Shown piece by piece: positions 13,098-24,653 of a stretch of DNA of 64,000 bases. A program made the position numbers and the translations under genes. The stretch spans positions 323,407 to 387,406 of the forward strand of contig QANZ01007536.1 of the NCBI GenBank assembly GCA_003254925.1. Reading direction: 5' to 3'. The notes under the pieces are model-generated. The model was not told the origin of the DNA. It worked only from the letters and a program-made list of their open reading frames with translations, and did no database searches. Origin of the DNA: Chamaecrista fasciculata (Eukaryota > Streptophyta > Magnoliopsida > Fabales > Fabaceae). Within the stretch, counting starts at the first letter, position 1; each line of letters opens with the position of its first letter.

Positions 13098-14045
13098 TTG
13101 TGTTGTTGTAGGACAAGCTGTAATCTTGAGTTCTAAAATCATTTGTGAATTGTGATGATCCTTCACTGTGGATTAGTTCCTCTATATTGTTAGTCTAAAT
13201 TGTTATAAATTTACTAGTGTGCTTTTTCTCTTCCCTCTATCTCTAAGGCGATATCTTCTGTCTCTTAAACACAATCAAAGAGGTTTTTCAAAAACTTTTT
13301 CACAGTGAACCTAACATCATAAATGAGTTGGGTTTTTTTTTTGGTGCTCAACCCAGCTCACCAAATTGGTGGGTTATACTAGCCAACTCAGTGGGTTAGA
13401 CCCATTTTGGTGACCAGACTAGAAATCCTTGTATCTTGATATTTTCCTGATATTTTCCTGATATTTTTCCTTACCCTAACACCTATTATAATATGCTATA
13501 TCCTGTTCTGTTTTATATTTTTTGAACATGTTAGTGTTAGTGTTGTGTCAATGAAATTTGTTTCATAACAGCTGTTCTGGACAATTATGAGGAAGTTTTG
13601 GGATTTAAAGGAGTGAATGATAAGGTGAGGAAAGGATTTCTAGTTAGTATGGGAGATTCCAAGTGTATCAAATAATAACTAATGGGATTTTCTTTGCTGC
13701 TAATTATCTATTTGTGATTTCTATTATATGAATTTTATAATTTATATAAATTGCTAGTTATCATTTCTGGAGTCCAACTTGTATCAGTTCTCTTTTCTAA
13801 ACATAACTTTAAGCTTATCTGCTTCTTGTAAGTTGAGGAAAAATAATACCTATTTAGGGGTATCCACATGAATCCACTAGTTATATTCTCTCCGAAAATA
13901 GCAAGAAAAGTAACTATGTAGCTAGTAATCTAGACTTTCTTATCTAGCAAGAATTTTGATTTCAACAGTTTTTTAAAATGAATGCAACAGAACCATCTAA
14001 ATATCATCAAACGCAATAGCAAAAATAAAATACTCAGGCCACAGA
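13098..14045 (+). repeat. Duplicated segment, copy 1
   Basis: Near-colinear with 45124-46515. Both begin 'cattgtgttgttgtaggaca' and both end near 'gcaacagaaccatctaaata'. About 40 bases present in copy 2 (around 45214-45258) are missing here between short 'ttagt' repeats. The MITE at 45805-46196 is absent here, leaving an empty site around 13727-13745. The part near 13145-13300 resembles the 3' part of a Copia-type LTR, but I cannot assign it firmly. A stretch at 13571-13670 keeps an open frame in both copies. Confidence 0.85.
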
Positions 14046-14774
14046 CCATGACATAGAACATACTTACACCTGGCCTTTCCTCTCAAATGGTGAAAACAAA
14101 AAAACATCTACTCGACCTGTTCAAACAAACCATGACAGCAACTCCTTCAACTATATTAATCATCCATCTGTAACTAATCAATATTGTTCAAATCTACTAA
14201 ACTATTTCGAATTTTTAATTTGAAGTATCAAAATTGTGAAATATAGAAGCTAAGTCAACAACCAAATGGTTTTGTCAGTATTAGCTCAAGACAAATATAA
14301 GTCAACAAAGTTATTGGATTCGGACCTTCTCATAGAAAACAGCATAAGATGAACACTAACTTTGTACAGAAGTTGCAAATCCTTATCCTTTTGTATTCAA
14401 CAGAAGCAAAATGTTTGGTGATAGAAGTTCTACTTCTACCCATTGATTGTGCTTCATGTACACCCTGACTTCCCAATATTGTAAACAAATCTCTAAAGCC
14501 AACTCTACAAGTAGTTTCATTTCAAGAGGAAAACAAAAATTGTAAGCAACAAGAAATATGAATTAACAAATTCACCCGCTTCCTCTGTGTGGCTTTCAAG
14601 TAGACACATCACACTAGTATTCGTCTAACTGGCAGCATGTCCATGAAATGATCATCAATCCTTCTTCTTCCAGCAGATTCTGGCAGCTACCTTTCTTGGG
14701 AACTTCTCAAAATAATATTTCATGTCCAGTTTCGAAAATTGAATAATTTCACTAGCAGCTATACTGTTTTTATC
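14046..14774 (-). other. Presumed 3' UTR and downstream flank of the PLP-protein gene
   Basis: Moderately AT-rich non-repetitive DNA just downstream of the stop codon at 14775. No ORF of note. The poly(A) site cannot be fixed from sequence alone. Confidence 0.45.
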
Positions 14775-17609
14775 TTACGTCTCAGAATCTTCATCAACAG
14801 TAGGAAGACTGCCTTCGGCGATAAATCCTGGGTTAAGAAACTTGGCAACAAACGCCCACAACTTATACACATCCTCAAAATTAGTCAGAAAACCCAGAGA
14901 AGCTGTAACAACTTCAAGCCTTACAAAGCCACCTTTTCCATCACGGCGACCATTCTCTATTGGCCGACAAAGAGTTGTATCTTCAATATTCAGAACCCCA
15001 CGTTGATGTCTTGAGCTATCAAGAATCCGTATGTGACTAAGGAAACCAAGTCCGAGTGAGATTCCTTCTTTTTCAGCCAGCTGTTGAACAATCTCCGGAT
15101 TGATTAGCCCCCGGTTTCTGTCCCTAACATTGAAAGCCACTGCTGCACCTCTTTCATATTTAATTTTTGGACCATAGATGTGAACAAGATTTGCTTTGTT
15201 TTCCCCATCAGGACCAGGCAACTTCAGTTGTAGCAGAGAGGTAACGAGCCAATTTATCAAAAACCGAAGTCTGAGTGTGGTTTTATTGAGACCAAGCATA
15301 TTAACATGATCAAGATGCCGGCATATAATATCTGGCTCCCTCCTACCCCAATCCTGTCCATCGCCATACTCTCCGTCACTCGTGTAGTCTTCATCCTCTA
15401 AGCTGGTAGCACATATGTCCCCTGGTTCCATGGTATGGCTAAGGTACTCCTTATGATTGTCCTCCATGCTAAATGACACTCTTCTTCCCTTGCTACTGGA
15501 TTCGCTATCTTCCAAACCAAAAAATCTTTTACCACCATATCGGGCCCCTTCCCTTCTATCCAGCAACCTAAAATCACCTTCTGTTTCCCTTCTTATGGCA
15601 CTCTCTTTAATCTCAGAAGATATTTCAGATGTACAGCCATTTTCAAAGCTGTGTTGCTGAGCAACAGAAGATGAATCATTAAGCCACGATCCTGTCAAAG
15701 AATTATTTGGTGCAGATCCAACACCAACAGTTTTGCTAGTTCCAGGTTCTTCCTCGATCTCACTGAAATGCAAATGATCAGGACCATTACCATTGCTAGT
15801 AAGATGACTAACTTCAACAATATTTTCCTCTTCAGGGACCTCTTTTACACGGTCCAGTTCCTGTGACACTGACAGCACAGCAGCATCAAATGAAAGCACG
15901 TGTTGGTCGTCATGAGAACCCAGATGTACCTCTTTATCATCATACATGGGGCTACCAAATATTTTGGAAGTTGGTTTCGGAGAATGTCGCTTCTGATTCC
16001 TCTTCCCATTGAACCAAAAGGGTGGAAGAGGAGAAGCTATCTTCTGTTTATTCAATTGACCAGCATGGTCAGATCCCAATGGACTCTGTCCCAAATCAAT
16101 CCAATAAGAGTTGTCTGATGACTCATCTTCACTGAAGACAGGGCTCTTCATCACCTCCCCAACAGAAATACTTTCAGTTTCTTCAAATATGGTGCTAGTT
16201 CCATCTCTTTCAGAACTATCTTGATCCATTTCAGTCTCAAATACATCTTGGACCTGAGCAGACGTAAATGCACCAGAAAAGGCAGGCAACTGTTTTCCCT
16301 GACGTGTTTCAGCAATTGTATCACCAGTCCCACTGGCTTCATCATATTCTTCGATCCCACCCAATTTGTCCAATCCATCTACTGAGTCACTCAAATACAT
16401 AGGAAATTCAGGAGTGATCTTTACCATTCCAGACCCAGTACATCCAGACTGATTCTGGAGGCTAGCCATAACGGATTTCTTAATCAGAAGGCATCCAAAT
16501 CCTGTGGGATCATACCCAAACACCTTGTAAAATGATGTGATGATAAAATCTGGTCGGAATAGAGACAAGCCAAGTGAATCCATATCCTTGGGACCCAGTG
16601 ATCCTGCATCAAGCAAGACATGCCAGTTGTTCTGTTGTGCTAGCGCCATCCACTGGTATGAATACTTAGCCCCAGTCACTCTAGACTGAACAGGGAACAC
16701 AAAAAGACCGGTAGCAGAATCCTTCTTCCGCCTCTTCTTGTTCGAAATCTGTTTTCTCAAATCCGTGGAACAGAGTTTGAGAGTTGGCCATTTAAACCAT
16801 GCACTGTACACTTTGGCACCCTTGCCCCTAGCACATTGAGCCATCCAAGCCACGGACTGGCTCTCATGATCAAACATGGTCAACAATTTTTTGTTAGTGT
16901 GGAAAGGGTATGATTCGGAAAGCAATTTAAAAGCCGATCCTCTACTCACAGTAAATACAAGGCCATACTCATTCTCAGGAATGTTCAAATAGTCCATGAT
17001 TCTAGTCTTTATATCATGCTCTATAGTACCCTTCTCAGCACCACCATAGAGTGCATGGTTACTCAAATTTGCAGTAATCTCAGACAAGCTAAACGTAGAA
17101 GACTCCCAATAGTGAATGGTCTGAACAAAAGAGAAGAGTCCAAATCCACAATAGTCAAGGCATACCTTTGGAGACAAGTGAGAATACTCATCCGACCTCA
17201 ACTGATCGATCTTCTCGGATGACTGGTATTTCGGGTACATTGTGAGGAACTTGTTGAAGGCTTCTTGAAGAGTGGGAATTGCATCCTCTGACTCGTATGT
17301 GCGTTCTGCAGCAAGGGCAGTGGCTCGAAGAAATTCTCGCTGGGCGTGAAGCCTAGCAAGTGATCGGGATCTCCCAAGGCTTTCGTCTTGGTTTGCAGGT
17401 GAATCATCGGGCTCCATGTCTTGAGATTTGACCAGCTTTCCATCCTCAGAAGCTTCTTCAAGTGCCTCCCTGAGCTTGTTTTCCTGCAATTTCCGGAGAA
17501 TTGAGGGGCTTTTCCTCATTTCAGCCGTTGATTCATCCTTTCGTCTGCTCTTTTTGTCCAGGATCAGAGCAGCACAGTGAGAGATTGGCTTCCACAGTGA
17601 AAGATGCAT
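14775..17609 (-). CDS. PLP-dependent aminotransferase class V-like protein (MoCo sulfurase-related)
   Basis: One uninterrupted frame of 944 codons. Residues about 145-400 form a class V aminotransferase/cysteine desulfurase-like fold, as in the N-terminal half of molybdenum cofactor sulfurase. Visible motifs are the substrate/cofactor loop [12 protein letters not shown] (about 219-230), LLDAGSLGP with Asp at about 334, and [14 protein letters not shown] with the likely Schiff-base lysine at about 362. There follows a long acidic, Ser-rich linker (about 410-780). The conserved C-terminal block includes [13 protein letters not shown] and [17 protein letters not shown]. The MOSC domain of true MoCo sulfurases is not seen. 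The family is known in plants as PLP-dependent transferases such as Arabidopsis At5g66950, At4g37100 and At2g23520, also intronless and of similar length; their substrate is not established. I chose the first ATG because [17 protein letters not shown] fits the family N-terminus. Confidence 0.93.
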   Translation of the reverse strand: MHLSLWKPISHCAALILDKKSRRKDESTAEMRKSPSILRKLQENKLREALEEASEDGKLVKSQDMEPDDSPANQDESLGRSRSLARLHAQREFLRATALAAERTYESEDAIPTLQEAFNKFLTMYPKYQSSEKIDQLRSDEYSHLSPKVCLDYCGFGLFSFVQTIHYWESSTFSLSEITANLSNHALYGGAEKGTIEHDIKTRIMDYLNIPENEYGLVFTVSRGSAFKLLSESYPFHTNKKLLTMFDHESQSVAWMAQCARGKGAKVYSAWFKWPTLKLCSTDLRKQISNKKRRKKDSATGLFVFPVQSRVTGAKYSYQWMALAQQNNWHVLLDAGSLGPKDMDSLGLSLFRPDFIITSFYKVFGYDPTGFGCLLIKKSVMASLQNQSGCTGSGMVKITPEFPMYLSDSVDGLDKLGGIEEYDEASGTGDTIAETRQGKQLPAFSGAFTSAQVQDVFETEMDQDSSERDGTSTIFEETESISVGEVMKSPVFSEDESSDNSYWIDLGQSPLGSDHAGQLNKQKIASPLPPFWFNGKRNQKRHSPKPTSKIFGSPMYDDKEVHLGSHDDQHVLSFDAAVLSVSQELDRVKEVPEEENIVEVSHLTSNGNGPDHLHFSEIEEEPGTSKTVGVGSAPNNSLTGSWLNDSSSVAQQHSFENGCTSEISSEIKESAIRRETEGDFRLLDRREGARYGGKRFFGLEDSESSSKGRRVSFSMEDNHKEYLSHTMEPGDICATSLEDEDYTSDGEYGDGQDWGRREPDIICRHLDHVNMLGLNKTTLRLRFLINWLVTSLLQLKLPGPDGENKANLVHIYGPKIKYERGAAVAFNVRDRNRGLINPEIVQQLAEKEGISLGLGFLSHIRILDSSRHQRGVLNIEDTTLCRPIENGRRDGKGGFVRLEVVTASLGFLTNFEDVYKLWAFVAKFLNPGFIAEGSLPTVDEDSET

Positions 17610-17792
17610 GATAGCCTCCTCTCACACAATCAAGTAATACGATACGAGAACTGGAAGGAAAGCAGAGTAGGCAAGTAGCGCAACAAGAAGAAGAGGGTTT
17701 AGCTTAGCCCATGTGTGACGAATATAGTCTTAAACCCTCGAAACAGAAGAAGAGGAATCTTGAAGACGATCGAGAAGAATGAAGAAGAAGTC
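17610..17792 (-). promoter_or_regulatory. 5' leader of the PLP-protein gene
   Basis: The region directly upstream of the start codon is pyrimidine-rich on the minus strand (CTTCTTC tracts), typical of plant 5' UTRs. There is no in-frame upstream extension with family similarity. The exact transcription start cannot be seen. Confidence 0.45.
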
Positions 17793-18098
17793 TCAGGGAT
17801 CCAATTCATAAGACCTATTTTCTCTTGGTGATGCTTCTTCCGTGCTACCTACATCAAGTGGCTGTATAAAAGTTTGAAAAATTGTTAGAATGCATACATA
17901 TATACATATATATATAATTATATATATATATGTAAGAAATTATTATAGCATATCAATCATTGAAAAGATAAATACTTACTAGACCAACAAGCGAGGAAGG
18001 AAGCTTAATTCCCATTTTCTCAACTAAATACTTAAGTATGTCATCCGTTCGAGCTCTTTCAGCTTGTTCACAACGAAGAAATGCAGAGAGAGAGAGAA
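17793..18098 (-). CDS. Possible two-exon coding remnant, unknown
   Basis: On the minus strand an open frame (18098 down to 17981) encodes a plausible helical stretch containing RARTDDILKYLVEKMGIKLP. It is followed by a good donor (CTA|GTAAGT, GT at 17979-17978). A good acceptor after a T-rich tract (ATACAG|CC, AG at 17863-17862) leads into a 69-base exon (17861-17793) that continues in phase and ends in TGA. The join is frame-consistent, but I do not recognise the protein and cannot find a confident upstream exon. It could be the 3' end of a separate gene, an alternative 5' region of the PLP gene, or chance. The upstream acceptor might lie at 18064-18063. Confidence 0.3.
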
Positions 18099-18099
18099 T

Positions 18100-19671
18100 T
18101 CAATGTGTAGGCCTAACCGAAATATTCAGAGGTTAATATCAGTACCACTATGCATAAAAGCACATTCCAGCAAAACCAGCTTAACATGTCTATGAATCTG
18201 GGTGTTTTTGTGGAGTCCTAACTGAAATCTGGGTGTTTTTGTATTATAAGAAAATGAGGCCACAGATGAGCTTACAGTCCAAGCATAAAATAAAACTAAT
18301 TCTCAAGACGTCATGTATATGCATTTTAGATCTAGATACCCAAAAAAATTCATGCCAACAAGTACAACAACTACAACCCCCGCAGTTTTGTTTCCGGGTT
18401 TTAAGACTTCATATTATATATCCATACTAAATGCTAATTATCACTATTACTTTCAAGAACTTATAAAATAGGTACACCTAGTGAGGAACATGAAAAACGT
18501 AGGTCCACAAAACAAGAAAATTCGTAATACCATTTTTTAAAATAAAAATAATAATAATATCTACGAAAAGTTCCAAATTAAAAAACACAATAAACAAATC
18601 CTATCTATCACCTAGGCTATCTGTAGAAAAATACAAAATAGAGGTATGTTAGATAGACTGAGATACATTACACCAGAAATCAGTCACATCTGGAATATTC
18701 TTATTTCACTAATAAAGACTTAACTCCAACAGCTTTGTTTGTATGCTTTAATAGTACCAAGCAGACAAAGGCTTGTTCAGGATGTGAGAGTAAAAACAAA
18801 AAAAGTGTCATGTACCAAACAAAAGAGAATAAAGAAATTAAAGTTTTGAAAGACGTGTCCATGTACCAAACAAAAGTAACTCAGCTCTACTACATAAATA
18901 TATATAATAGCTTACATTACAAGAGAATCACGAGCAAACTATTCAAATTCTATAAATTCTAAGTATTGCAAATCTGAAACAGATTGAGTACTCAACCAAT
19001 TATTAATTAATCAAAAAGGAGTCTAAGGTACAAATTAAATATCCATATTGGTGAGGATGGGATATATTCCAAATCCACTTCACAATAAATTATAGATTTG
19101 ATATTACTGAGAGTCAAAGCTGCAAAAATCTCTGCACAAGCACAACTAGGGGACACCAAAACAGGAAAAACTCATTCAAAGAAAATTAAAGAAGTTGGCA
19201 AGTGGGATCTATTTTCAAGTTGCACAAGCACACATTGTTATAAAATCTCATTTCTAAATTATTAGCAGATTGAACCAGAATCTGGATGCAACACAACACA
19301 TAACATGAAGACATTGCAATAACACTTTAAGCAAACTAATAGTCAAATACAATAACACAATTTTTTTTAACTTTACAAAGCAGGATATGTATGATTTTCA
19401 AATTACAAGTATTGATGCAACAAAACACATAACATGAAGACATTCCAAGTATTGATGCCAAAATCTTCTACAAAGTTTGAAGCACACCCCAAGCACTTCT
19501 TGTCCTTCATATCACAAACACAAGGGAAATTCAGCAAGCATCACACATAAAAATCAAGAGTACAAAAAAACAAAATAGATACATACATTAGAATGTGACA
19601 CAAACACCTAATCATTATATGCCAAATCTGGATTCATATACTTTACAAAGCAGGACATGTATGATTTTCAA
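18100..19671. other. Likely intron or intergenic DNA, nothing recognised
   Basis: Between the leader exon near 20.4 kb and the putative exons near 18 kb. Composition is intron-like. A short duplicated motif, 'gcaacaaaacacataacatg', occurs near 19290 and 19418. Confidence 0.4.
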
Positions 19672-19940
19672 AGTTTGAACAAGCTTCTGGTTCAATTTGG
19701 ACCAGCACTCTGGTTCAAAGTTTGAACCAGAATTTTGGTTCAAAGTTTGAACCAGTTTCTGGTTCAAAATTAGAACTAACTTCTGGTTCAATTAGGACCA
19801 GAAATCTGGTTGAAATTTTGAACCAGAAACTGGTTCAAACTAGAACCGAAACCTGGTTCAAATTTGGAACCAGAATTCTGGTCCAAATTGAACCAGAAGC
19901 TGGTTCAAATTTTCAACCAGAATTTTGGTTCAAATTGAGC
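19672..19940. repeat. Dyad-symmetric minisatellite, CTGGTTCAAATTTGAACCAG type
   Basis: About a dozen imperfect half-units of 'tctggttcaaa' alternate with their complement 'tttgaaccaga'. Each ~22 base unit is itself close to palindromic and the array reads almost the same on both strands. It is not coding: the frame through it gives a low-complexity peptide. It lies in DNA that may be an intron of the transcript starting near 20.9 kb. Confidence 0.9.
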
Positions 19941-20445
19941 TCTTTTTTATTTTTAACGATTCAAACTCAAGTTTGAGAGTATATTTATACATTATGAAGC
20001 TAGTGGGTGATGAAAGTGATGAAATTGAAGAGGGATCTACTACTACTAGCAAAACAAAACTCAAGTGAACCCCTTGACTCAAGCACATGCAGTGACACAG
20101 AGCAAACAAGAACACAAATCAAGTTTAATAATTAAAAGTTTTAAAATGGCCATCAAACAATACCAAAACATGATCAACTGTGCAGCCACTTAAACTATAA
20201 AAAATTCAGAGGCAAGAGATGTTGTGAAATTCTAAAACAAGATTAACACCAAAAAAACAGAATTCAGGATCTCAAAACTATCAAAATCTAGCTCAAGGAT
20301 AACAATGGCGCATGATGAAAATGCAAATAACAAGACAAGCAAAACCCTAGGACCTCTCTAACTAGCAATTCAACCAACTATTAAACAATCAATAGAACAA
20401 ATCAAACAGAACTAAAGAAAATCGAACAAGAAAAGAAGAAAGTAC

Positions 20446-20900
20446 CTCTCTCGGTTCAAGAGCTAGAGGAAAGCTGCGAGATTGCAGCGAAATGATCCGA
20501 AACTGATGACTTGCAAGAGGATTTCATGAAATTGAGAGGAAGGGAAAGTCAAGTCAAAGGCTTGAAACCCTAAAAGCGAAACCAGATCCCCAAAAATCAA
20601 AATTTGAGAAACTGCTCACACACACTGCTACATACAAGAAACTCGAGAAGGAAGAAATGGGTTTCACAGCGAGCGAATTAAACTCGAGATTAATATGAAG
20701 AAGGAATCCTAAACTTGAAAACACCAAACAGATATCAGACTCAGAGTCTCTCTCTCTCTCTCATTTATTCTCTGTCTCTCTCTCTCTCTTCACTTCACTG
20801 CAGCATAATTAAAGCGAAGAAGCGCTTCACATCAAATGAAATGCTTTTACTATCTAAAGAGAGAAGAAGTAAATCGAAAACATCCCGGTATTGATTTCTT
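20446..20900 (-). promoter_or_regulatory. Probable non-coding 5' leader exon
   Basis: On the minus strand this has the look of a plant 5' UTR: CT-repeat tracts (about 20747-20790), 'tttagggtttcaagcc', and a possible donor GAGAG|GTACT with GT at 20445-20444. It contains a short upstream ORF that starts at the ATG near 20530 and stops before the donor. It could be the first exon of the PLP-protein transcript with a ~2.5 kb leader intron, or of a separate gene whose coding exons I could not find. Confidence 0.4.
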
Positions 20901-21399
20901 CTTCACTGTACAATTTCTGAGGAAAAAAGAAAAAGGAAAGAAAAGAAAAGAAAAGGAGTGAGAAATGAGAATAACCCCACCTTACTACTACTCTATCTCT
21001 TTGACCCAAAACCTCCACAATCTTCTTTCTTTCTTTCTCGCTCTAACAAACAGGAAGAAAGCGCATTGACTATCACAAAAACGAAATTGGTAATGATGTT
21101 TAATGTTATATTTAATTCAACTTTCATGTTTTCTCTCATTAATTTAAAATTCATGTTTCCTTGTCTATTATGCTCAATGGGACCCACAACAGCCCTCTCT
21201 AAAGTCAAATAATCAGCTTGCCTTGTAAAAGCTGTTTTCTGTCCAACTGGGCAAACTCCAATATCCCCTCAACCTCAACAATTCTAAACTAAAATCTCTA
21301 AAGTCAAGTATTTCTAGGGAGTTGTTTCTTGTTTTGCTTCAACGGCAACGTTTTATCAAATAATTATTATTGCTTTGAGTGATTATATTTTTATTTAAA
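20901..21399. other. Promoter-proximal AT-rich sequence
   Basis: Upstream of the presumed leader exon. Purine-rich AAAAG repeats at about 20930-20958. No gene is supported. Confidence 0.4.
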
Positions 21400-21695
21400 A
21401 TAGCTACTAGGGTTGTTTGTTGTCTTGATTGGAAGTATTTGTCTATTTTAGATGATATTATTTATATTTCCAGTTTTTTAGATGGTTGTAACTTTAGTTA
21501 GATCCTTAGATTCACTAACTTGACAGCTGATTATCTTGTCAATTTGTCTAACACGAATATGAATCATTTTAGATGGGTTGCAAACCCCCCAACTTCGTTA
21601 GTTGATATCTTGTCTAGTAATGCTTATGCTGTGAAAGGATTGGGTAATTTTACTTTATTTTCGTTTGTACTTTGTCTTGCTTTTGAATAAATTAT
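21400..21695 (+). mobile_element. LINE-type RNase H domain remnant
   Basis: The plus-strand translation gives a broken but recognisable C-terminal RNase H-like pattern: NLTADYLVNLSN followed by FRWVANPPTSLVDIL. This matches the AN..AD.LA....W...PP.SL..IL pattern of plant non-LTR retrotransposon RNase H domains. An in-frame stop and the short length show it is dead. It ends with 'ttgaataaattatgtttcaag' like a LINE 3' tail. Confidence 0.5.
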
Positions 21696-22387
21696 GTTTC
21701 AAGAAAAAAAATAACATGATTTACCATGGGAAAATTTTAATCTTATTTGGTTTAACCATATTTTCATAATTGCCATTGTTAGTAATTGTTTTTCCTCTAT
21801 TCAAATCTATTTTTACTTCCCTGTTTTCTGGTAAAGTAATCTCACTAGAAATTGCCGACGGGACTTTTGGACATAGAATAAAGGAACAATTCTATTTGAT
21901 TCTGGTATCATCTGTTTCATATTTCAATTTCTGTCTGGAACTTCATTTGCTGTGTGTGTACAAAAGGATTCTGTTTTTCTTTTGCCTCCAAAGATGTTGC
22001 TTTAAGTTCAAATCTTCAAATTCGACCAAATGCAGCGTTTTACACTTTTTTTTTATAATAATAAAGAAGCATCTATTCCCAGAGCTTAAAATTAAAAGAG
22101 AGAGAGATTGAGTTTAATTTGTTGTTTTCAGATTATAAAATACTAAAATTTGCCATCTTACTCGAGGTAGTGCCATATGCTTGAGGTTTTGTTTTTTTGT
22201 GCCATCTTAACAATATTTCTTTCTTTGTTTTTTAATTTTGTCAACAACGAGAAATATTGGGGAGAAGAAAAATATATTATTATGCTCTGTGCCATCTGTG
22301 TTAGTATATTTTTTTCAAACTATTTAAATAGCTCAATACCACGTGTGTGTCAACCCTTTGCTCGAGGATCAACCATGACTTTGTCAT
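21696..22387. other. Intergenic, nothing recognised
   Basis: AT-rich. A 113-codon frame at 21770-22111 has no family resemblance and is Phe/Leu-rich as expected from T-rich DNA. Confidence 0.45.
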
Positions 22388-23174
22388 TAGGGATAACAAT
22401 TTTGAATCCATCTTTATCAAAAAAAAAATATTTGATATCTGACGATGTCAAATATCGGATAAGGTACAAATAGTAAAAAATAAACATTTATCCGATATTG
22501 GATAGATACATATTTTGTTTTAATTATTCAGTATTCATTCGAAATGAACGGATAGTTAGGATACCCGATATCCTATGTTGCACGGATACTTAAAAAATGA
22601 CACCGTACCCGTACCAAATACGTACCCGTACCTGTATTCTATGAATACTCTTGGATACTTTTAAAATATTATAAAATATAAATTTTTATATTTTTTTTAT
22701 AAAATATCACTATATTTTTATCTTATTTTATTTTTGTTATATTAAAAATTTATTATGTTTAGATTAATAAACAAAACATTTAGATTTTTATAAAAAAAAA
22801 ACATATAAACTTATATTTTATAACTTATTTAAATAAATATTACTGTACCCGTATCTTAAAATTTTAAAAATCAACGTATCCCGTACCCGCACACATACCC
22901 GTACAAGTACCCGTACTCGTTCTAATGCAACCTAGCCGATATCGTATAATATAAATATTTTATTATATTTTTAATGGTTTTATTTAAATTAATATATTGA
23001 GTATCAGGTATCCGATATATATGATTTTTTAATTAGGATATCATATCCTATATCCATTATTTTTTGGATTTCGAGTACCCATCAGATACCGAATATCAGA
23101 TAGAGTATGAATATTAAATTATCGGATATGGATAATGACAAAATGACCAGATACACTACTCGTTGTTATTCCTA
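22388..23174. mobile_element. hAT-like non-autonomous element (787 bp)
   Basis: The ends are TAGGGATAACAA and its inverse TTGTTATTCCTA. Flanks are TTTGTCAT (22380-22387) and TTTGCCAT (23175-23182), an 8 bp duplication with one change, as expected for hAT. The interior is built of repeated 'gatatc' and 'ggata' motifs. A further repeat is nested inside. Confidence 0.75.
22581..22931. mobile_element. Nested repeat with CCCGTACC motifs
   Basis: Inside the hAT-like element. It starts near GTTGCACGGATAC and ends near its partial inverse ...TGCAAC. CTA occurs beside both ends. Several 'gtacccgtac' copies lie in both halves. Superfamily not assigned. Confidence 0.5.
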
Positions 23175-23182
23175 TTTGCCAT

Positions 23183-23811
23183 CAAGAATTCCAACCCTCA
23201 AGAATTTTATTTTTATTTTTCTGTTTTCCTTGTAAGTTTTTGTTGTGAATAACCGGAAAAAATATTAAATTATGTTTAGACCAATATTAAGTTTTAAGAA
23301 TTCAGACTTCCCATAATCAACTCTTTCAAAAATAAGTTTTAATTAATTTTATCTGAAGACATCACGTGTCTGGTTTTCAAATAGTGGTAGGGTTGTTTTG
23401 GTTTTATGACGTATTTAAGATGTTAACCTCATAATTATCAACTGAAATCAGAATGATTAAGCCATATCCTCTTCGTATATCATTCCCTATCCATCCACGT
23501 TTTGTTTTGTTATACTTTCTTTCTTTTCTTTTCATTTTTTTCTTACGTTGAAGGTATTGGGTATTTTCGTTTTGCTACCTTCATTTAGCTAGCCTTTAGT
23601 TTACTAGAAATAAAATCAGTATTAAAAAGAAAAATTAGTTAACTAGACCATTTACAAATACTACTTTAGATTTTTAAAGTTGGAAAGAAAATTCTTTCAA
23701 CTCTTACATTAGGAAATGCAAATCATTTTGCCATTTTGTTTTTTGGTTCTCGCGGTGACATTAACTTAATCATTACGTCGAAGATTGAACTCTGTTTACA
23801 TATAATTAACT
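23183..23811. other. Intergenic, nothing recognised
   Basis: No gene or repeat boundary is seen. Confidence 0.4.
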
Positions 23812-23890
23812 AGGCGGGCACGCAAATATGTATGTAAAATAAATAAGGGACTAAATTGTTAACTTAGTAAAGAAAGAGAGACCAAATAAT
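23812..23890 (-). mobile_element. Helitron-like 3' end, fragment
   Basis: Read on the minus strand it contains a block 'ttaacaatttagtccctta' shared with 33377-33439 and ends in a GC-rich motif followed by CTAG|T, the form of a Helitron 3' end (CTRR before T). Both copies share about 50 bases upstream of the end. No 5' end or RepHel gene is identified. Confidence 0.4.
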
Positions 23891-24257
23891 AAATTTTCTC
23901 TTATTTTTAATTTCATAGACTATAGTTTTAAACATGGACAACCAGAAAGAGGTGGAGCCATATAATATAAGATATGGCTATGTAAGAGTTTTTTTTTAAA
24001 AAAAAAAAAAGAAAATATGACATGTATCTTGAGATATGAAAGTTGAAGAACCTCGAAAAAATCAAATTTAAATCTCTGCATCGTCTTTATATATAATAAA
24101 ATCCCGGCACTTAACTGGCGCTTTATTTAATAAAACTGTACTTACCAAGTTGCCATAAATATATAGGCAAGCTACAAGGGCAAGCTAAGCTTTTTAGTGC
24201 TAACTGATAATGTTATAAATTCATATTTATCATAAAATCTGAGTCATAATTCATAAT

Positions 24258-24535
24258 TGAGTAAACTATTAAATTGATCCCTGAATTATTGACTCGCTGA
24301 CAGATTGGTCCCCAAATTTAGGATTTTGACAAATAGGTCCCCAAATTTTTCTAACGAGTCAAATAGGTTCCCGAATTTTTCTAACATTTGTCAAATAGGT
24401 CCTTCTGTGCATGTTATTCGGGGACCTATTTGACTAACGTTAAAAAAATTCGGGGACCTATTTGTCAATTTTCTAAATTCGGGGACCAATCTGTTAGCGG
24501 GCCAATAATCCAGGGACCAATTTGATAGTTTACTC
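24258..24535. mobile_element. Mutator-like foldback MITE (278 bp)
   Basis: The two halves are inverted copies over nearly the full length ('gtaaactattaaattgatcc' inverted at the right end, plus repeated 'aaataggtcccc' blocks). A perfect 9 bp duplication, ATTCATAAT, flanks it at 24249-24257 and 24536-24544. Confidence 0.85.
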
Positions 24536-24653
24536 ATTCATAATCTATAAACGTCAATTAGTGATATTGGTGTTCAGATTATAGATTTAGTTTTGTTTTA
24601 GTTATAAAAGTATTTTGTTTTGTTTTAATGTTTAAACTTTAATATTTATTTTT

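Noticed and set aside
16151..17461. 75- and 87-codon minus ORFs and plus ORFs at 15457-17222
   Set aside because: They are out-of-frame shadows of the 944-codon PLP-protein gene.
24085..24110. Helitron 5' end (TCTTTATATATAATAAAA)
   Set aside because: Its orientation does not fit the 3' end at 23812, and such AT-rich starts are common by chance.
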